The translations under genes were made by a program, and so were the position numbers. From CAWIJJ01 sp963836405 (GTDB lineage: Bacteria; Acidobacteriota; Terriglobia; Bryobacterales; Bryobacteraceae), in contig CAWIJL010000020.1 in NCBI GenBank assembly GCA_963836405.1, positions 18,704-82,703 of the forward strand: DNA of 64,000 nucleotides, given 5' to 3'. The notes under the pieces were generated by a model, which was not told where the DNA came from, did not search any database, and was given only the letters and a program-made list of their open reading frames with translations. Shown one piece after another: positions 15,885-24,737 of the stretch. Position 1 is the first letter of the stretch. Each line of letters begins with the position of its first letter.

Positions 15885-16931
15885 CTAGTGGCCCCGTCCT
15901 CCGCCGCCGGAACTACCGGAACCGACCGAGGATGTCGCACCGGAGGAAGCCGCGCTGGAACTGGAACTGGCGGCTGCCGGAGCGCTCGAGGAAACGCTGG
16001 GAGCAGAGGCAATCGTGCCGGAATACCCGCTGGACGTCGAGCCCATGGTGGAGTAGGACGGGGGTCCGCCAAATCCGCCGTAGTTCGGCGTCATTACGGG
16101 CCGGGGAGCGTAGAAGGTCTGATACACGGCCCCGGGACTGTAGTAGCGGTAACCGTAAGGGCTAACCATAGTTCCGTTGCATGGAATGTAGGTGATCAGG
16201 CCGTAATACGGGTTATAGCCCCAACTGCCGTAGTTGGTGATCATTCCGCGATTGCCGGCATATCCGCAAGGGTTGAGCGAACCGTACGTGCGGCGGGCGC
16301 GATTGGCGGCGGAAACGTTCGCCATGGCGACGATATCTGCCCGGCGGCGGCTCCAGCGGTCGAGGCTGTCGGTCTCGTCGGTGTCGAATTTTTCAGCAAC
16401 CGCGACGGTTCCAGCTAACGAAACCATCTTGCCGCCCTTCACGGTCAGAGACTCGCCGGCGGCTTGCACGTCAGCGGCACCGTCGAAGACTTTCAGGCGC
16501 CCGGGTTCTGCGTCCAGGCGATAGAGCCCGCCTTTCGCCAGTTCGACCGTGGAGCCCTTCACCACGATCGTAAGATGAGTGTCCTTGGCGATTTCCGTCG
16601 CTTCAACGACGGCTGAACCGGTCAACAGCTCGAGCCTCGTGTCGATGAGGCGGTTGGTGATCATGCGAAACGAGCTGTTCTCTCCGAGCCGCAGCATCAC
16701 ACCGGGAGTGAGAGCCACCTCGGCGCGTCCTTCTGCCGTACGAAGAACTACATTTTCTTTGACTTCGGGGAACTGAGCGGCCTGCATTTCGAGCGGACTG
16801 TCAGCCAGGTAGACGGCGCCTTCCACATAATTGACGAGGCCCGATTTTGCTCCGAGCACAACCTGTGCCTGCAACGGCACACAGGCCAGCGCCAATCCGG
16901 CGGTAAGCAGCGAGAGCCGTAAAGATATCAT
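15885..16931 (-). CDS. FecR-domain secreted protein with Ser/Gly-rich tail
   Basis: 348 residues. A signal peptide (LRLSLLTAGLALACVPLQAQ) is followed by a FecR-like beta domain at ~55-165 (RAEVALTPGVMLRLGENSSF, VELAKGGLYRLD). A Tyr/Gly/Pro-rich stretch comes at ~215-290, then a Ser/Ala/Gly tail ending GSGSSGGGGRGH. There is no cytoplasmic anti-sigma segment and no neighbouring ECF sigma gene, so it is not a classical FecR regulator. In acidobacteria such stand-alone FecR proteins are common and uncharacterised; an outer-surface role is a guess. Confidence 0.8.
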   Translation of the reverse strand: MISLRLSLLTAGLALACVPLQAQVVLGAKSGLVNYVEGAVYLADSPLEMQAAQFPEVKENVVLRTAEGRAEVALTPGVMLRLGENSSFRMITNRLIDTRLELLTGSAVVEATEIAKDTHLTIVVKGSTVELAKGGLYRLDAEPGRLKVFDGAADVQAAGESLTVKGGKMVSLAGTVAVAEKFDTDETDSLDRWSRRRADIVAMANVSAANRARRTYGSLNPCGYAGNRGMITNYGSWGYNPYYGLITYIPCNGTMVSPYGYRYYSPGAVYQTFYAPRPVMTPNYGGFGGPPSYSTMGSTSSGYSGTIASAPSVSSSAPAAASSSSSAASSGATSSVGSGSSGGGGRGH

Positions 16932-17074
16932 CGGGAAACCTCCTTGAATACAGCTTGATCGTCCCGAAGTCCAATGTCAACTGAGTCTTTGGAGCCATGT
17001 GGGCGGACCTATCCGCACATTGGCCGTTTGTCATCTTCCGGGTGCCGCCGATACGATGGGGCCAGGAGGGTGTT

Positions 17075-17533
17075 ATGGCGGAATCTGACCCCCCGCGGCG
17101 GCCGCGGGGAGAACGTTGGGACCGCGAGCGAGCGGCGGGAGCCGGAGACTGGGGTCCGCAAGCCGATTGGGGCACGTTTGGAAACCGCCCGCCGCAAAGT
17201 GCGCCGTGGGATTGGAACCAGGTGGAGGGCTGGCCGGGCAAACCGGCCGGGGTTCCCGGGCGCCGTGGACCGCACCGGGGCAAAGGGCCCAAAGGATGGC
17301 AGCGCTCCGACGAGCGGATCCGCGAAGATGTGAACGACCGTCTTACCGCGAGTCCCGAGGTGGATGCGACTGAGATCGAGGTGTCGGTATCGAACGGCGA
17401 AGTTACCCTGAACGGCACGGTGACCGAGCGGCTGGCGAAGAGACTAGCCGGGGACCTTGCGGAGACGGCGCCGGGAGTGCGGGACGTCCACAACAGGCTG
17501 CGGCTGAGCGACGCGGGAAGGCGTGCCGGCTGA
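17075..17533 (+). CDS. BON-domain protein
   Basis: 152 residues from ATG 17075, preceded by CAGGAGGGTGTT. The first half (residues 1-85) is a disordered Arg/Gly/Trp/Pro-rich segment. The second half is a BON domain (ERIREDVNDRLTASPEVDA, VSVSNGEVTLNGTVTERLAK, VRDVHNRLRL), a fold that binds phospholipid or other ligands. No signal peptide is visible, which is unusual for BON proteins. Its last 90 bases overlap the 3' end of the convergent glycosyltransferase gene. Confidence 0.85.
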   Translation: MAESDPPRRPRGERWDRERAAGAGDWGPQADWGTFGNRPPQSAPWDWNQVEGWPGKPAGVPGRRGPHRGKGPKGWQRSDERIREDVNDRLTASPEVDATEIEVSVSNGEVTLNGTVTERLAKRLAGDLAETAPGVRDVHNRLRLSDAGRRAG

Positions 17534-19936
17534 GCCGCCGCGTCCTTCCGGAATCAGGGCCAGATAACTGCGATAAGCATCGCCGGCAATCGCTTTCCAA
17601 CTGAAACGGGTCTCGGCCGCTACGCGGGCGGCGGACGCAATTGACGAGCGCAGGCCGGCATTGCCGAGCAGGTCGCAAACGGCTCCGGCGAATCCTGGCC
17701 ATTCGGCCCGGATTATTGCGTCGATGCCGTCGCGAAGACCGAGCCCGGCGCAACCGATGGGCGTGGTAACGACGGGACGCCCGGAAGCCATCGCCTCCAG
17801 GACTTTGATATTGGTTCCGGCCGACACCTCGAGCGGAACCGCCACCACAGCCGCCCTTTCGTAAAGGGGACGGATATCGTCCACAAAGCCGTGGATTTCC
17901 ACGCGCGGATCGAGGCCGGACGGGCGCTGCCAGTACGACTCGTGACGCGGCCCTCCGACGACGCGGAGGCGGACATGGGGCAGCCGGCTCCAGACGCGTG
18001 GCATGACTTCGGCCAGCAGCCGTTCGAGACCGAGGACGTTGGGCAAATGGCGAAACGAACCCACGTACAGGATCTCGGGCGTCCCCTGCGGTTCGGGGGC
18101 CGGATAGAAGCGGGCGATGTCGACGCCGTTGGGAATGTTGAACGTGAATTCCTCCGAGCGCCCGCTTTCGGCGACGGCGATGGCGCGGTCTTCTTCCGAA
18201 ACGGTCCAGACGCCGTCGTACGCGCCAAGCCACCGGCGTTCGAATGCAAGCCAGCGGCGGTATTCGGCGGATGCCTCGGCGCCGGGCTGGCTTTGGGCCA
18301 ACTGGCTGTAGAGGCTGAACGTCAGATCGTGTTCGACGAGGATGGCCGGGACCCCGGGCACGGCGTCGCGGAAGGCGGCCATGTGGGTGTATTCGAATTG
18401 AACGAGGTCCGGTCTGAGGCGCGCGGCGAGATCGGTCAGGAGCGCGCGGAGGGCTCGCGATCGATACTGACGCACCTGGCCAGGCAGCGAGGTATCGAGC
18501 GAAGCCGGTTCGTCGATATCCACCACGTGTATGTCCGCGAATACGTCGCGCAACCGATCGTAGGCGACGTGCTCGTCCTTCTCGCGAACGGCGACCAGGG
18601 TGAACTCGACGCGGTCGCTCAGTTGCCGGCAGAGGTTCCAGATGCGGACCGCCCCGCCGTGCGAGAGCGGGAAGGGGAGAAACGGCGAAACCAGCAACAC
18701 CCGCAACCTGCCGGGCAGGTGGGCCGGACCGAGCGGGACGGTGGCAAAAGATGTGGCGCCCCTGGATAGGTCCGGTTCGCGGGGGCCGAGGCGCCGCAGG
18801 CCGGGATTGCGCAGCAGGTGGAACAGAAACCCGGTTTCCTGGATGGGGGCATCCGGCTGTTCGGTGAGGCTGCCGCCGGCGCCCACGCTATAAGAGCGCC
18901 AGCCGGCGGCGGCCGCCTTCCAGAAGAGAATTCGCCAGGCGACGCCCGGCAGGCTGGTTCGCGGAATGCCCAGCGCCAGCAGTTTGTGCCGGTCCACAAG
19001 GATCGCGGTCGAAATCGGCGCGAACACCTGCGATGCCTCACCCGGCTGGAGCGCCCGAAAGGGCGCAACGGGAAGCAGCATCGGGCTCCAGGCGCGGTAA
19101 TGCCGCTGAACGGAAAGGGCGAACGTGTTCTCCTGGCGATACAACGGGAGCGTGTCCCGGAATGTCTCGGCTGGGACCGGTTCCTCGCGCCAAAGGATCC
19201 AGCGAGCCGACGAATTCCGCGCGAACCGTTCGAATTCGTTGCCATCCCAGATAGATCCGGTCTGCTCGAACACCACCACCCCGACATCGCCGGAGTCGGT
19301 GGAGGGAAAGTCCAGGTATCCGGCTCCGTGGAACAGGGGGAACAGGGTGTGCGGAGGATGGCCCAGCAATTTCAGGATCCTTCCGGCCGCGAGCAGGAAC
19401 ATCAGCCAGGCGGATTGGCCGAGGCTGGCAAGCTGATATGCGAGGTCGGCGAGACGGTCCCGGATGTAGCGCAGCGCCGCCCGAACCAGGCCCCACGCGG
19501 CCAGGCCGGCGTCATGCAAATTGCGGGCGTTGTGGGCAGCGACGGCGGGCGGAGTGGCGCCGAAAAAATCGCCTTGCGCATTGAAGAGCAGGGCCTTGCA
19601 AGGGGGGATGCAGAAGGGCGCCAGCTTGAGCGGCCACCGGCCGCGGGTGCCGGTCCAGGGAGCGGCGCTGATGGCGACCCACTTCGGCCAAAGCAGGAGC
19701 CAGCCCCGCAGAAACAAGACCAGCGAGTTGCGGTGAATCACCACGCGCTCGCACAATGCCGCGACTTCCGGAGCCGGCGGCGCCACGGCAAACAGCCACA
19801 CGGGCACGCCGGGCGCGCCGCGCCGCAGATGGTGGACAGCCGCGCGGGACGCTTGCGCCGAATCCGCGAACACAGCCGCCACCTTGGCATCACCCTTGCC
19901 AATGAGTCTCAGTACCGCCCGGACAAGTCCCCGCAT
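17444..19936 (-). CDS. Large two-part GT4 glycosyltransferase
   Basis: 830 residues. Residues ~420-800 form a GT-B family 4 glycosyltransferase: RLRVLLVSPFLPFPLSHGGA with the donor-side loop, ILVEHDLTFSLYSQL, FNIPNGVDIARFYPAPE, EILYVGSFRHLPNVLGLERL and the EX7E-type region VSAGTNIKVLEAMASGRPVV. Residues 1-415 are a separate, partly hydrophobic region (LVLFLRGWLLLWPKW, LMFLLAAGRILKLLG) that I do not recognise. The last ~30 residues are encoded opposite the BON gene and look non-conserved; the functional protein may end earlier. Probably makes cell-surface polysaccharide; sugar and acceptor unknown. Confidence 0.82.
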   Translation of the reverse strand: MRGLVRAVLRLIGKGDAKVAAVFADSAQASRAAVHHLRRGAPGVPVWLFAVAPPAPEVAALCERVVIHRNSLVLFLRGWLLLWPKWVAISAAPWTGTRGRWPLKLAPFCIPPCKALLFNAQGDFFGATPPAVAAHNARNLHDAGLAAWGLVRAALRYIRDRLADLAYQLASLGQSAWLMFLLAAGRILKLLGHPPHTLFPLFHGAGYLDFPSTDSGDVGVVVFEQTGSIWDGNEFERFARNSSARWILWREEPVPAETFRDTLPLYRQENTFALSVQRHYRAWSPMLLPVAPFRALQPGEASQVFAPISTAILVDRHKLLALGIPRTSLPGVAWRILFWKAAAAGWRSYSVGAGGSLTEQPDAPIQETGFLFHLLRNPGLRRLGPREPDLSRGATSFATVPLGPAHLPGRLRVLLVSPFLPFPLSHGGAVRIWNLCRQLSDRVEFTLVAVREKDEHVAYDRLRDVFADIHVVDIDEPASLDTSLPGQVRQYRSRALRALLTDLAARLRPDLVQFEYTHMAAFRDAVPGVPAILVEHDLTFSLYSQLAQSQPGAEASAEYRRWLAFERRWLGAYDGVWTVSEEDRAIAVAESGRSEEFTFNIPNGVDIARFYPAPEPQGTPEILYVGSFRHLPNVLGLERLLAEVMPRVWSRLPHVRLRVVGGPRHESYWQRPSGLDPRVEIHGFVDDIRPLYERAAVVAVPLEVSAGTNIKVLEAMASGRPVVTTPIGCAGLGLRDGIDAIIRAEWPGFAGAVCDLLGNAGLRSSIASAARVAAETRFSWKAIAGDAYRSYLALIPEGRGGSAGTPSRVAQPQPVVDVPHSRRRLRKVPG

Positions 19937-20030
19937 TCCTCACGCGTGCGAAAGGCAATATTCGGTTAAGGTAACAAGCAACCGAAGGCAAGACTTGGTT
20001 GAATGCTGAGTTTATCGAAAGATAAGCACC

Positions 20031-21221
20031 CTATCCAAGGCCTATGAGTCCCAGGCGTTTCCCCACTTTTCGGAAGGCGTCCAAGGCCTGGTCCAGCTCG
20101 CCACGGGTGTGTGTGGCAGCGACGATGGTTCGGACGCGTGCCTTTCCCTTGGCGACGGTGGGAAAGCCGATACCCGTGGCCAGCACACCTTCCTCGAAAA
20201 GCTCGCGAGACAGACGGTGCGCCAGGGCGGCCTCGCCGACGATCACCGGGGTGATCGGTGTTTCGCTGATTCCGGTGTTGAATCCGGCGGAGGCCAAGCC
20301 CTGCTTGAAATACCGTGTATTCTCCCAAAGCCGGTCGATTCGTTGGGGTTCCTGTTCGAGAACGTCGAAGGCTGCCAGGCAGGCGGCAGCTACGGCGGGA
20401 GGGTGGGACGTCGAGAAGAGGAAGGGGCGGGCGCGGTGGTACAGAAACTCGATCAGGTCGCGGCCGCCGCAGACGTAGCCGCCCAAAACGCCGATCGCCT
20501 TCGAGAGGGTACCTACCTGCACGTGCACGCGCCCGTCAAGGCCGAAGTGATCGATAGTCCCGCGACCGTCGCGGCCGAGCACGCCCGAGGCGTGCGCGTC
20601 GTCCACCATCATGATAGCGCCGTGGGCTTCAGCGGCTTCGACCAGGCCGGGAAGCGGCCCGATATCGCCGTCCATCGAAAAAACGCCGTCGGAAATCAGC
20701 AGCTTGCGTCCCGGAGTGCCGTCAAGACCCGCCAGGATGCCGGCGGCGGCGGCGGTGTCCTTGTGGGGAAACACGTGGATTTTGGCCTTGGACAGCCGGC
20801 ACCCGTCGATGATGCTGGCATGGTTCAGCTCGTCGGAAACGATGTGATCGTCCGGGCCGAGGATCGCCGAAACGGTGCCGGCGTTGGCGGCAAAACCGGA
20901 CTGGAACACGACGCAGGCCTCGACGTTCTTGAACGCGGCAATCCGCTCCTCGAGCTCCATGTGCAGGGACATGGTGCCCGAAATGGTGCGGACGGCGCCC
21001 GACCCGACGCCGAAGCGGCGGATGGCCTCCAAAGCCGCTTCACGGAGCTTGGGGTGGGTGGTGAGGCCCAGGTAATTGTTCGAGGCCAGGTTGACGACCT
21101 GCCGGCCGTCGAAGCGCGATTCGGCGGCGGACTCCGATTCGAGGATGCGCAGGCGTTGGAACGTGCCCGCCGAACGCCACTCTTCGAGCTGGTCGTGGAG
21201 GTAGGAAAGCGGGTTGGGCAT
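20031..21221 (-). CDS. kbl: 2-amino-3-ketobutyrate CoA ligase (glycine C-acetyltransferase)
   Basis: 396 residues from ATG 21221. A PLP enzyme of the alpha-oxoamine synthase family. Visible features: LASNNYLGLTTHPKL, GSGAVRTISGTMSLHMELEE, SDELNHASIIDGCRLSKAKI, DDAHASGVLG and the PLP lysine K241 in VGTLSKAIGVLGGYV. It splits 2-amino-3-ketobutyrate with CoA to glycine and acetyl-CoA, the second step of threonine breakdown. The close relative BioF (8-amino-7-oxononanoate synthase) cannot be fully excluded, but the SDELNHASIIDG and TLSKAIG motifs favour Kbl. No threonine dehydrogenase gene is nearby; a flavin reductase precedes it by 10 bp. Confidence 0.88.
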   Translation of the reverse strand: MPNPLSYLHDQLEEWRSAGTFQRLRILESESAAESRFDGRQVVNLASNNYLGLTTHPKLREAALEAIRRFGVGSGAVRTISGTMSLHMELEERIAAFKNVEACVVFQSGFAANAGTVSAILGPDDHIVSDELNHASIIDGCRLSKAKIHVFPHKDTAAAAGILAGLDGTPGRKLLISDGVFSMDGDIGPLPGLVEAAEAHGAIMMVDDAHASGVLGRDGRGTIDHFGLDGRVHVQVGTLSKAIGVLGGYVCGGRDLIEFLYHRARPFLFSTSHPPAVAAACLAAFDVLEQEPQRIDRLWENTRYFKQGLASAGFNTGISETPITPVIVGEAALAHRLSRELFEEGVLATGIGFPTVAKGKARVRTIVAATHTRGELDQALDAFRKVGKRLGLIGLG

Positions 21222-21231
21222 CAAAGCCAGT

Positions 21232-21702
21232 CTAACGCTTCAACTTGCGGTACTGGCCGGCGAAGTAGATCAGAGGCTCTCCGGCGGCGACCCGGGAGTA
21301 CAGTATTTCGCCGACGAGAATGTCATGATCGCCCTCCGTATACCGGTTCCGCACTTCGCATTCGATACCCGCCAGAGTCCCCGGAATGAGGGGAACGCCG
21401 GTCTGGCCCGGCTCCCAGGGCAGACCGTTGAAGCGGTCCTCCCCTTTGCGCGCGAAACGCTCCGAGAGTTCCTGCTGGTCTTCCGACAGCACGTTGATCC
21501 CGAAGTACCGGCAGGCCCGGAAGCTATTGATGGCGGTGACCAGGTGGCCCAGGCAGATGAGAATCAGCGGGGGCTCGAGGGAGACGGAGGTAAAAGAACT
21601 GACGGTGAGGCCGTGGGGAGTGCCGTCCGCATCAAGAACGCTGGCGATGGTGACGCCGGTAGAAAAGCGGCCGCACGCGCGCCGGAACTCGTCCTCCGTC
21701 AC
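21232..21702 (-). CDS. Flavin reductase domain protein
   Basis: 156 residues, GTG start behind GGAGAGAGC. The domain is the FMN-binding split-barrel flavin reductase type (FRRACGRFSTGVTIASV, GLTVSSFTSVSLEPPLILIC, FGINVLSEDQQELSERFA, GDHDILVGEI). Such proteins supply reduced FMN/FAD to monooxygenases. The only close partner is kbl, 10 bp downstream on the same strand; no monooxygenase is visible in the window. Substrate and partner unknown. Confidence 0.88.
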   Translation of the reverse strand: MTEDEFRRACGRFSTGVTIASVLDADGTPHGLTVSSFTSVSLEPPLILICLGHLVTAINSFRACRYFGINVLSEDQQELSERFARKGEDRFNGLPWEPGQTGVPLIPGTLAGIECEVRNRYTEGDHDILVGEILYSRVAAGEPLIYFAGQYRKLKR

Positions 21703-21730
21703 GCTCTCTCCAGGGCTTGCGAACCTTCGC

Positions 21731-21760
21731 TTGACATGAGAATAAATTCAATCCTATCAT
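21731..21760 (+). promoter_or_regulatory. Sigma-70 promoter of the HU gene
   Basis: TTGACA at 21731-21736 and TATCAT at 21755-21760 with an 18-base spacer in a locally A+T-rich stretch. It points toward the HU gene, whose start lies about 60 bases further on. Confidence 0.7.
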
Positions 21761-21819
21761 ATGGTTGACTTGATGCGGGAAGCCTGAGTGGAATCGTAGC
21801 GAGGATTAAGGAGGCGGGT

Positions 21820-22089
21820 TTGATCAAGCTGGATATCATCAATGAAGTGGTGAACCGGACCGGCATTACCAAAACGAAGGCTGAGATGGCTGTGGAGACC
21901 GTCTTCGAATCCATGAAGAAGGCACTGGAGCAAGGAGACCGCATCGAACTGCGCGGATTCGGAGTATTCAACGTGAAGCCGCGCAAAACGGGAATTGGGC
22001 GGAATCCACGGACCGGGGCGGAAGTTTCGATCCCTCCCGGAAAGGCCGTGCGATTCAAGCCCGGTAAGGAGTTACAGACGCTCCAATAG
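21820..22089 (+). CDS. HU/IHF-family DNA-binding protein
   Basis: 89 residues from TTG 21820, preceded by a strong AAGGAGG. The HU/IHF fold is clear: LDIINEVVNRTGITKTKAE, RIELRGFGVFNVKPRK and the arm motif GRNPRTGAEVSIPPGKAVRF. It bends and packs DNA as a dimer. The PRTG/P arm proline is present. HU and IHF subunits cannot be told apart safely here. Confidence 0.95.
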   Translation: MIKLDIINEVVNRTGITKTKAEMAVETVFESMKKALEQGDRIELRGFGVFNVKPRKTGIGRNPRTGAEVSIPPGKAVRFKPGKELQTLQ

Positions 22090-22115
22090 CCAGGTGGCGG
22101 GGCGTCGAGGCACTC

Positions 22116-23081
22116 GTGTCTTCTCAGGATTTCTCTCCGGCGCCGTTCCCTGTCTACGCGAATGGCAGGGCGGCAGAGACTTTTACCATTCCGCAGGTAC
22201 GCCGGAACGAGCGATACTGGCTCCATTTTCTCCTGTTCGGACTGACGTTCCTCACGGCGACGGTCGTGGGCGCGGCGATGCAGACCGATTTCGAGCGGAA
22301 CATACCGTTCGACATCGATGCCAGCTTTCCCCTCTACATTGCGTTGTGGCGAAATCCGGCTTACCTGTTGAAGGGCTGCCCGTTTTCGCTCACCCTGCTG
22401 ACGATCCTGCTGGCGCACGAACTGGGGCACTATCTGGCGGCTCTGTACCACCGTGTGGACGCGAGCCCGCCATATTTCATGCCTTCGCCGTTCATGGGAA
22501 CCTTCGGCGCATTCATCCGCGTGCGCTCCCCGATTTATTCCAAACGAATTCTTTTCGATATCGGCATTTCGGGCCCGCTGGCCGGGTTCGTGTTTCTGCT
22601 GCCTGCATTGGCCATCGGGCTGGCGTTTTCGAAGGTTATTCCGGGGATCGGAGCGCAAGGCAGCCTGCAATTCGGCGTGCCCGGGCTTGAGTGGCTGCTG
22701 ACGAAGGCAATCTTTCCCGGGGTGCCGGCGGGCGACCTGTATTTGCATCCGGTAGCGCGGGCGGCATGGATCGGCATGTTCGCCACGGCGCTCAACCTGC
22801 TGCCGATCGGCCAGTTGGACGGCGGGCATATCCTTTACTCCTTTTTTCCGCGGCGCCACCGCCTGGTTTCCAAGATACTCTGCGTCATCCTGATCTCGAT
22901 GTGGAAGTTATGGCTGGGATGGGCCCTTTGGGGGCTCGTGCTGCTGTGGCTGGGCCGCAACCATCCGACGATTCACGATCCGTGCGAACTCACCCCGGGT
23001 CGCCGGCGGCTGGGGCTGCTCGCCCTGGCGATTTTCCTGCTTTGCATCACCCTCGATCCGATCCGCGCGGGCGGGCTTTGA
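22116..23081 (+). CDS. Site-2-protease-type membrane metallopeptidase (M50)
   Basis: 321 residues from GTG 22116. It has about six membrane segments and the zinc motif HELGH at 101-105, with the third ligand in LDGGH (D235). The PxPF loop ASPPYFMPSPFMGTFGAFIR is typical of the EGY1/S2P-like subgroup. It cleaves substrates within the membrane; the usual targets are membrane-bound regulators. There is no PDZ domain and no adjacent anti-sigma gene, so the target is unknown. Located 26 bp after the HU gene. Confidence 0.9.
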   Translation: MSSQDFSPAPFPVYANGRAAETFTIPQVRRNERYWLHFLLFGLTFLTATVVGAAMQTDFERNIPFDIDASFPLYIALWRNPAYLLKGCPFSLTLLTILLAHELGHYLAALYHRVDASPPYFMPSPFMGTFGAFIRVRSPIYSKRILFDIGISGPLAGFVFLLPALAIGLAFSKVIPGIGAQGSLQFGVPGLEWLLTKAIFPGVPAGDLYLHPVARAAWIGMFATALNLLPIGQLDGGHILYSFFPRRHRLVSKILCVILISMWKLWLGWALWGLVLLWLGRNHPTIHDPCELTPGRRRLGLLALAIFLLCITLDPIRAGGL

Positions 23082-23087
23082 CCGGCA

Positions 23088-23837
23088 ATGAAGATCACCG
23101 CGACGATCATCACGCTCAACGAGGAGCGGAACGTCGCGCGGGCCATCGAAAGCCTGCGCTGCGCGGATGAAATCCTGATTGTGGACAGCGGTTCGGTGGA
23201 CCGCACCGTGGAACTTGCGCAAAACCTGGGCGTGCGCGTGGTGGAAGCAGGCTGGCGCGGTTTTGCCGCGCAAAAAAACTGGGCCGCGGAACAGGCGCAA
23301 TACGACTGGATCCTTTCCCTCGACGCCGACGAAGCGTTGAGCGAAGCGCTGGAAGCCGAGATCTGGAGCCTGAAGAAGACCGGTCCGCGGTTCGACGCCT
23401 ACACCATGCCGCGCCTGGCGCGCTACCTGGGACGTTGGATTCTGCATTCTGGCTGGTATCCGGACCGCAAGGTGCGGCTGTACGACCGGCACAAGGCCAA
23501 GTGGGTGGGCGAGTTCGTGCACGAGAGCGTGCGCGCGGAGGGCCGCGTGGGACACCTCGAGAGCAACATTCTGCACTTCACCTGCGATTCGCTATCCGAG
23601 CACCTGCGCACGCTCGACCGGTACACGACGCTGGCCGCGCAGGAACTGGCGGCGCGCAAGATTCCCGTGCCGCTGTGGCGGCTGATTGTGGATCCGGCCT
23701 GGACCTTCGTGAAGACCTACGTGGTCAAACGGGGGTTTCAGGATGGACTCGAAGGCTTGATCATCGCGTACATGGCGGCATTCTATGCGTTTCTGAAGTA
23801 CTCGAAGGCGCGGATCATGGCCGGGTGGCAGTCTTGA
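23088..23837 (+). CDS. GT2 glycosyltransferase, WaaE/KdtX-like
   Basis: 249 residues. GT-A family 2 fold: KITATIITLNEERNVARAIE at the N-terminus, EILIVDSGSVDRTVELAQ, the DXD-type WILSLDADEAL and RYLGRWILHSGWYPDRKVRL. This set matches WaaE/KdtX enzymes that add a sugar to the LPS inner core. It lies 6 bp after the S2P gene and 15 bp before a GT4 enzyme, so it sits in an envelope-glycan cluster. Donor and acceptor are not determined. Confidence 0.88.
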   Translation: MKITATIITLNEERNVARAIESLRCADEILIVDSGSVDRTVELAQNLGVRVVEAGWRGFAAQKNWAAEQAQYDWILSLDADEALSEALEAEIWSLKKTGPRFDAYTMPRLARYLGRWILHSGWYPDRKVRLYDRHKAKWVGEFVHESVRAEGRVGHLESNILHFTCDSLSEHLRTLDRYTTLAAQELAARKIPVPLWRLIVDPAWTFVKTYVVKRGFQDGLEGLIIAYMAAFYAFLKYSKARIMAGWQS

Positions 23838-23852
23838 AGGGCGAGGCTTGAG

Positions 23853-24737
23853 TTGCGGATACTGCACCTCGATGCCGGACGAGAAATGCGGGGCGGACAG
23901 TGGCAGGTTTATCGCCTGATCGAGGGCCTGGCCGCGCGGGGAGTGGAGTCGACGCTGCTGGCAAGGGCGGAAGGCCCGCTGTTCCAGGCGGCGCGGGAGC
24001 GAGGATGGCGGGTGGAACCGCTGAGCTTGCGGCGCGCCGTGCTGGCGCTCGGCTCGCACGATTTGCTGCATGCTCACGATGCCCGCTCGCACACGCTGGC
24101 TTCGCTGGTCCGCCGCAAACCGGTGGTGGTGGCGCGCCGCGTCGCTTTTCCCGTGAACTCCCGCTGGAAGTACGGCCGGGCCGGGCGGTACATCGCCGTT
24201 TCGCACTACGTGAAATCGGTGTTGATGGAGGGCGGCGTGCCGGAAGAGAAGATCAGCGTGGTTCACGACGGCGTGCCGGTGCTCGAAACCGCGCGGCCGG
24301 CCATCGTGGTGGCTCCGGCGAACGCGCACGATCCGATGAAAGGAGCGCCGATGGTGGTGGAAGCGGCGCGCGCGGGCAACATTCCGGTGCACTACTCGTC
24401 GGACCTGGAGCGGGATGTGACGCGCGCCTCGATGTTTGTGTACATCACGCACAGCGAAGGGCTGGGGTCGGGCGTGCTGCTGGCGATGTCGGCGGGGGTG
24501 CCGGTAGTGGCAAGCAAGGTGGGAGGGCTGCCGGAAGTCGTCAAGCACGGCGAGACCGGATTGCTGGTGGAGAACTCTCCGGAAGCGATTCTGGAGGCGT
24601 TGCGCTGGATCCGCGAAAACGCGGAAGAGGCACGGCGGATGGGCCGTGCGGCGCGGCAGGCCGTGCTCGAGAATTTCACCGTGGACCGGATGGTGGAGCG
24701 TACGATGGAGGTTTACCGCAAGGTGCTCTGTGATTGA
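23853..24737 (+). CDS. GT4 glycosyltransferase, short form
   Basis: 294 residues from TTG 23853. GT-B family 4 features: RILHLDAGREMRGGQWQVYR, YIAVSHYVKSVLMEGGVPEE, the donor-site SEGLGSGVLLAMSAGVPVVA and a C-terminal GLLVENSPEAILEAL. It is shorter than typical GT4 proteins (~370); the N-terminal Rossmann half appears compact. It follows the GT2 gene and overlaps the prepilin peptidase start by 8 bp. Role in LPS or glycolipid assembly is inferred. Confidence 0.87.
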   Translation: MRILHLDAGREMRGGQWQVYRLIEGLAARGVESTLLARAEGPLFQAARERGWRVEPLSLRRAVLALGSHDLLHAHDARSHTLASLVRRKPVVVARRVAFPVNSRWKYGRAGRYIAVSHYVKSVLMEGGVPEEKISVVHDGVPVLETARPAIVVAPANAHDPMKGAPMVVEAARAGNIPVHYSSDLERDVTRASMFVYITHSEGLGSGVLLAMSAGVPVVASKVGGLPEVVKHGETGLLVENSPEAILEALRWIRENAEEARRMGRAARQAVLENFTVDRMVERTMEVYRKVLCD

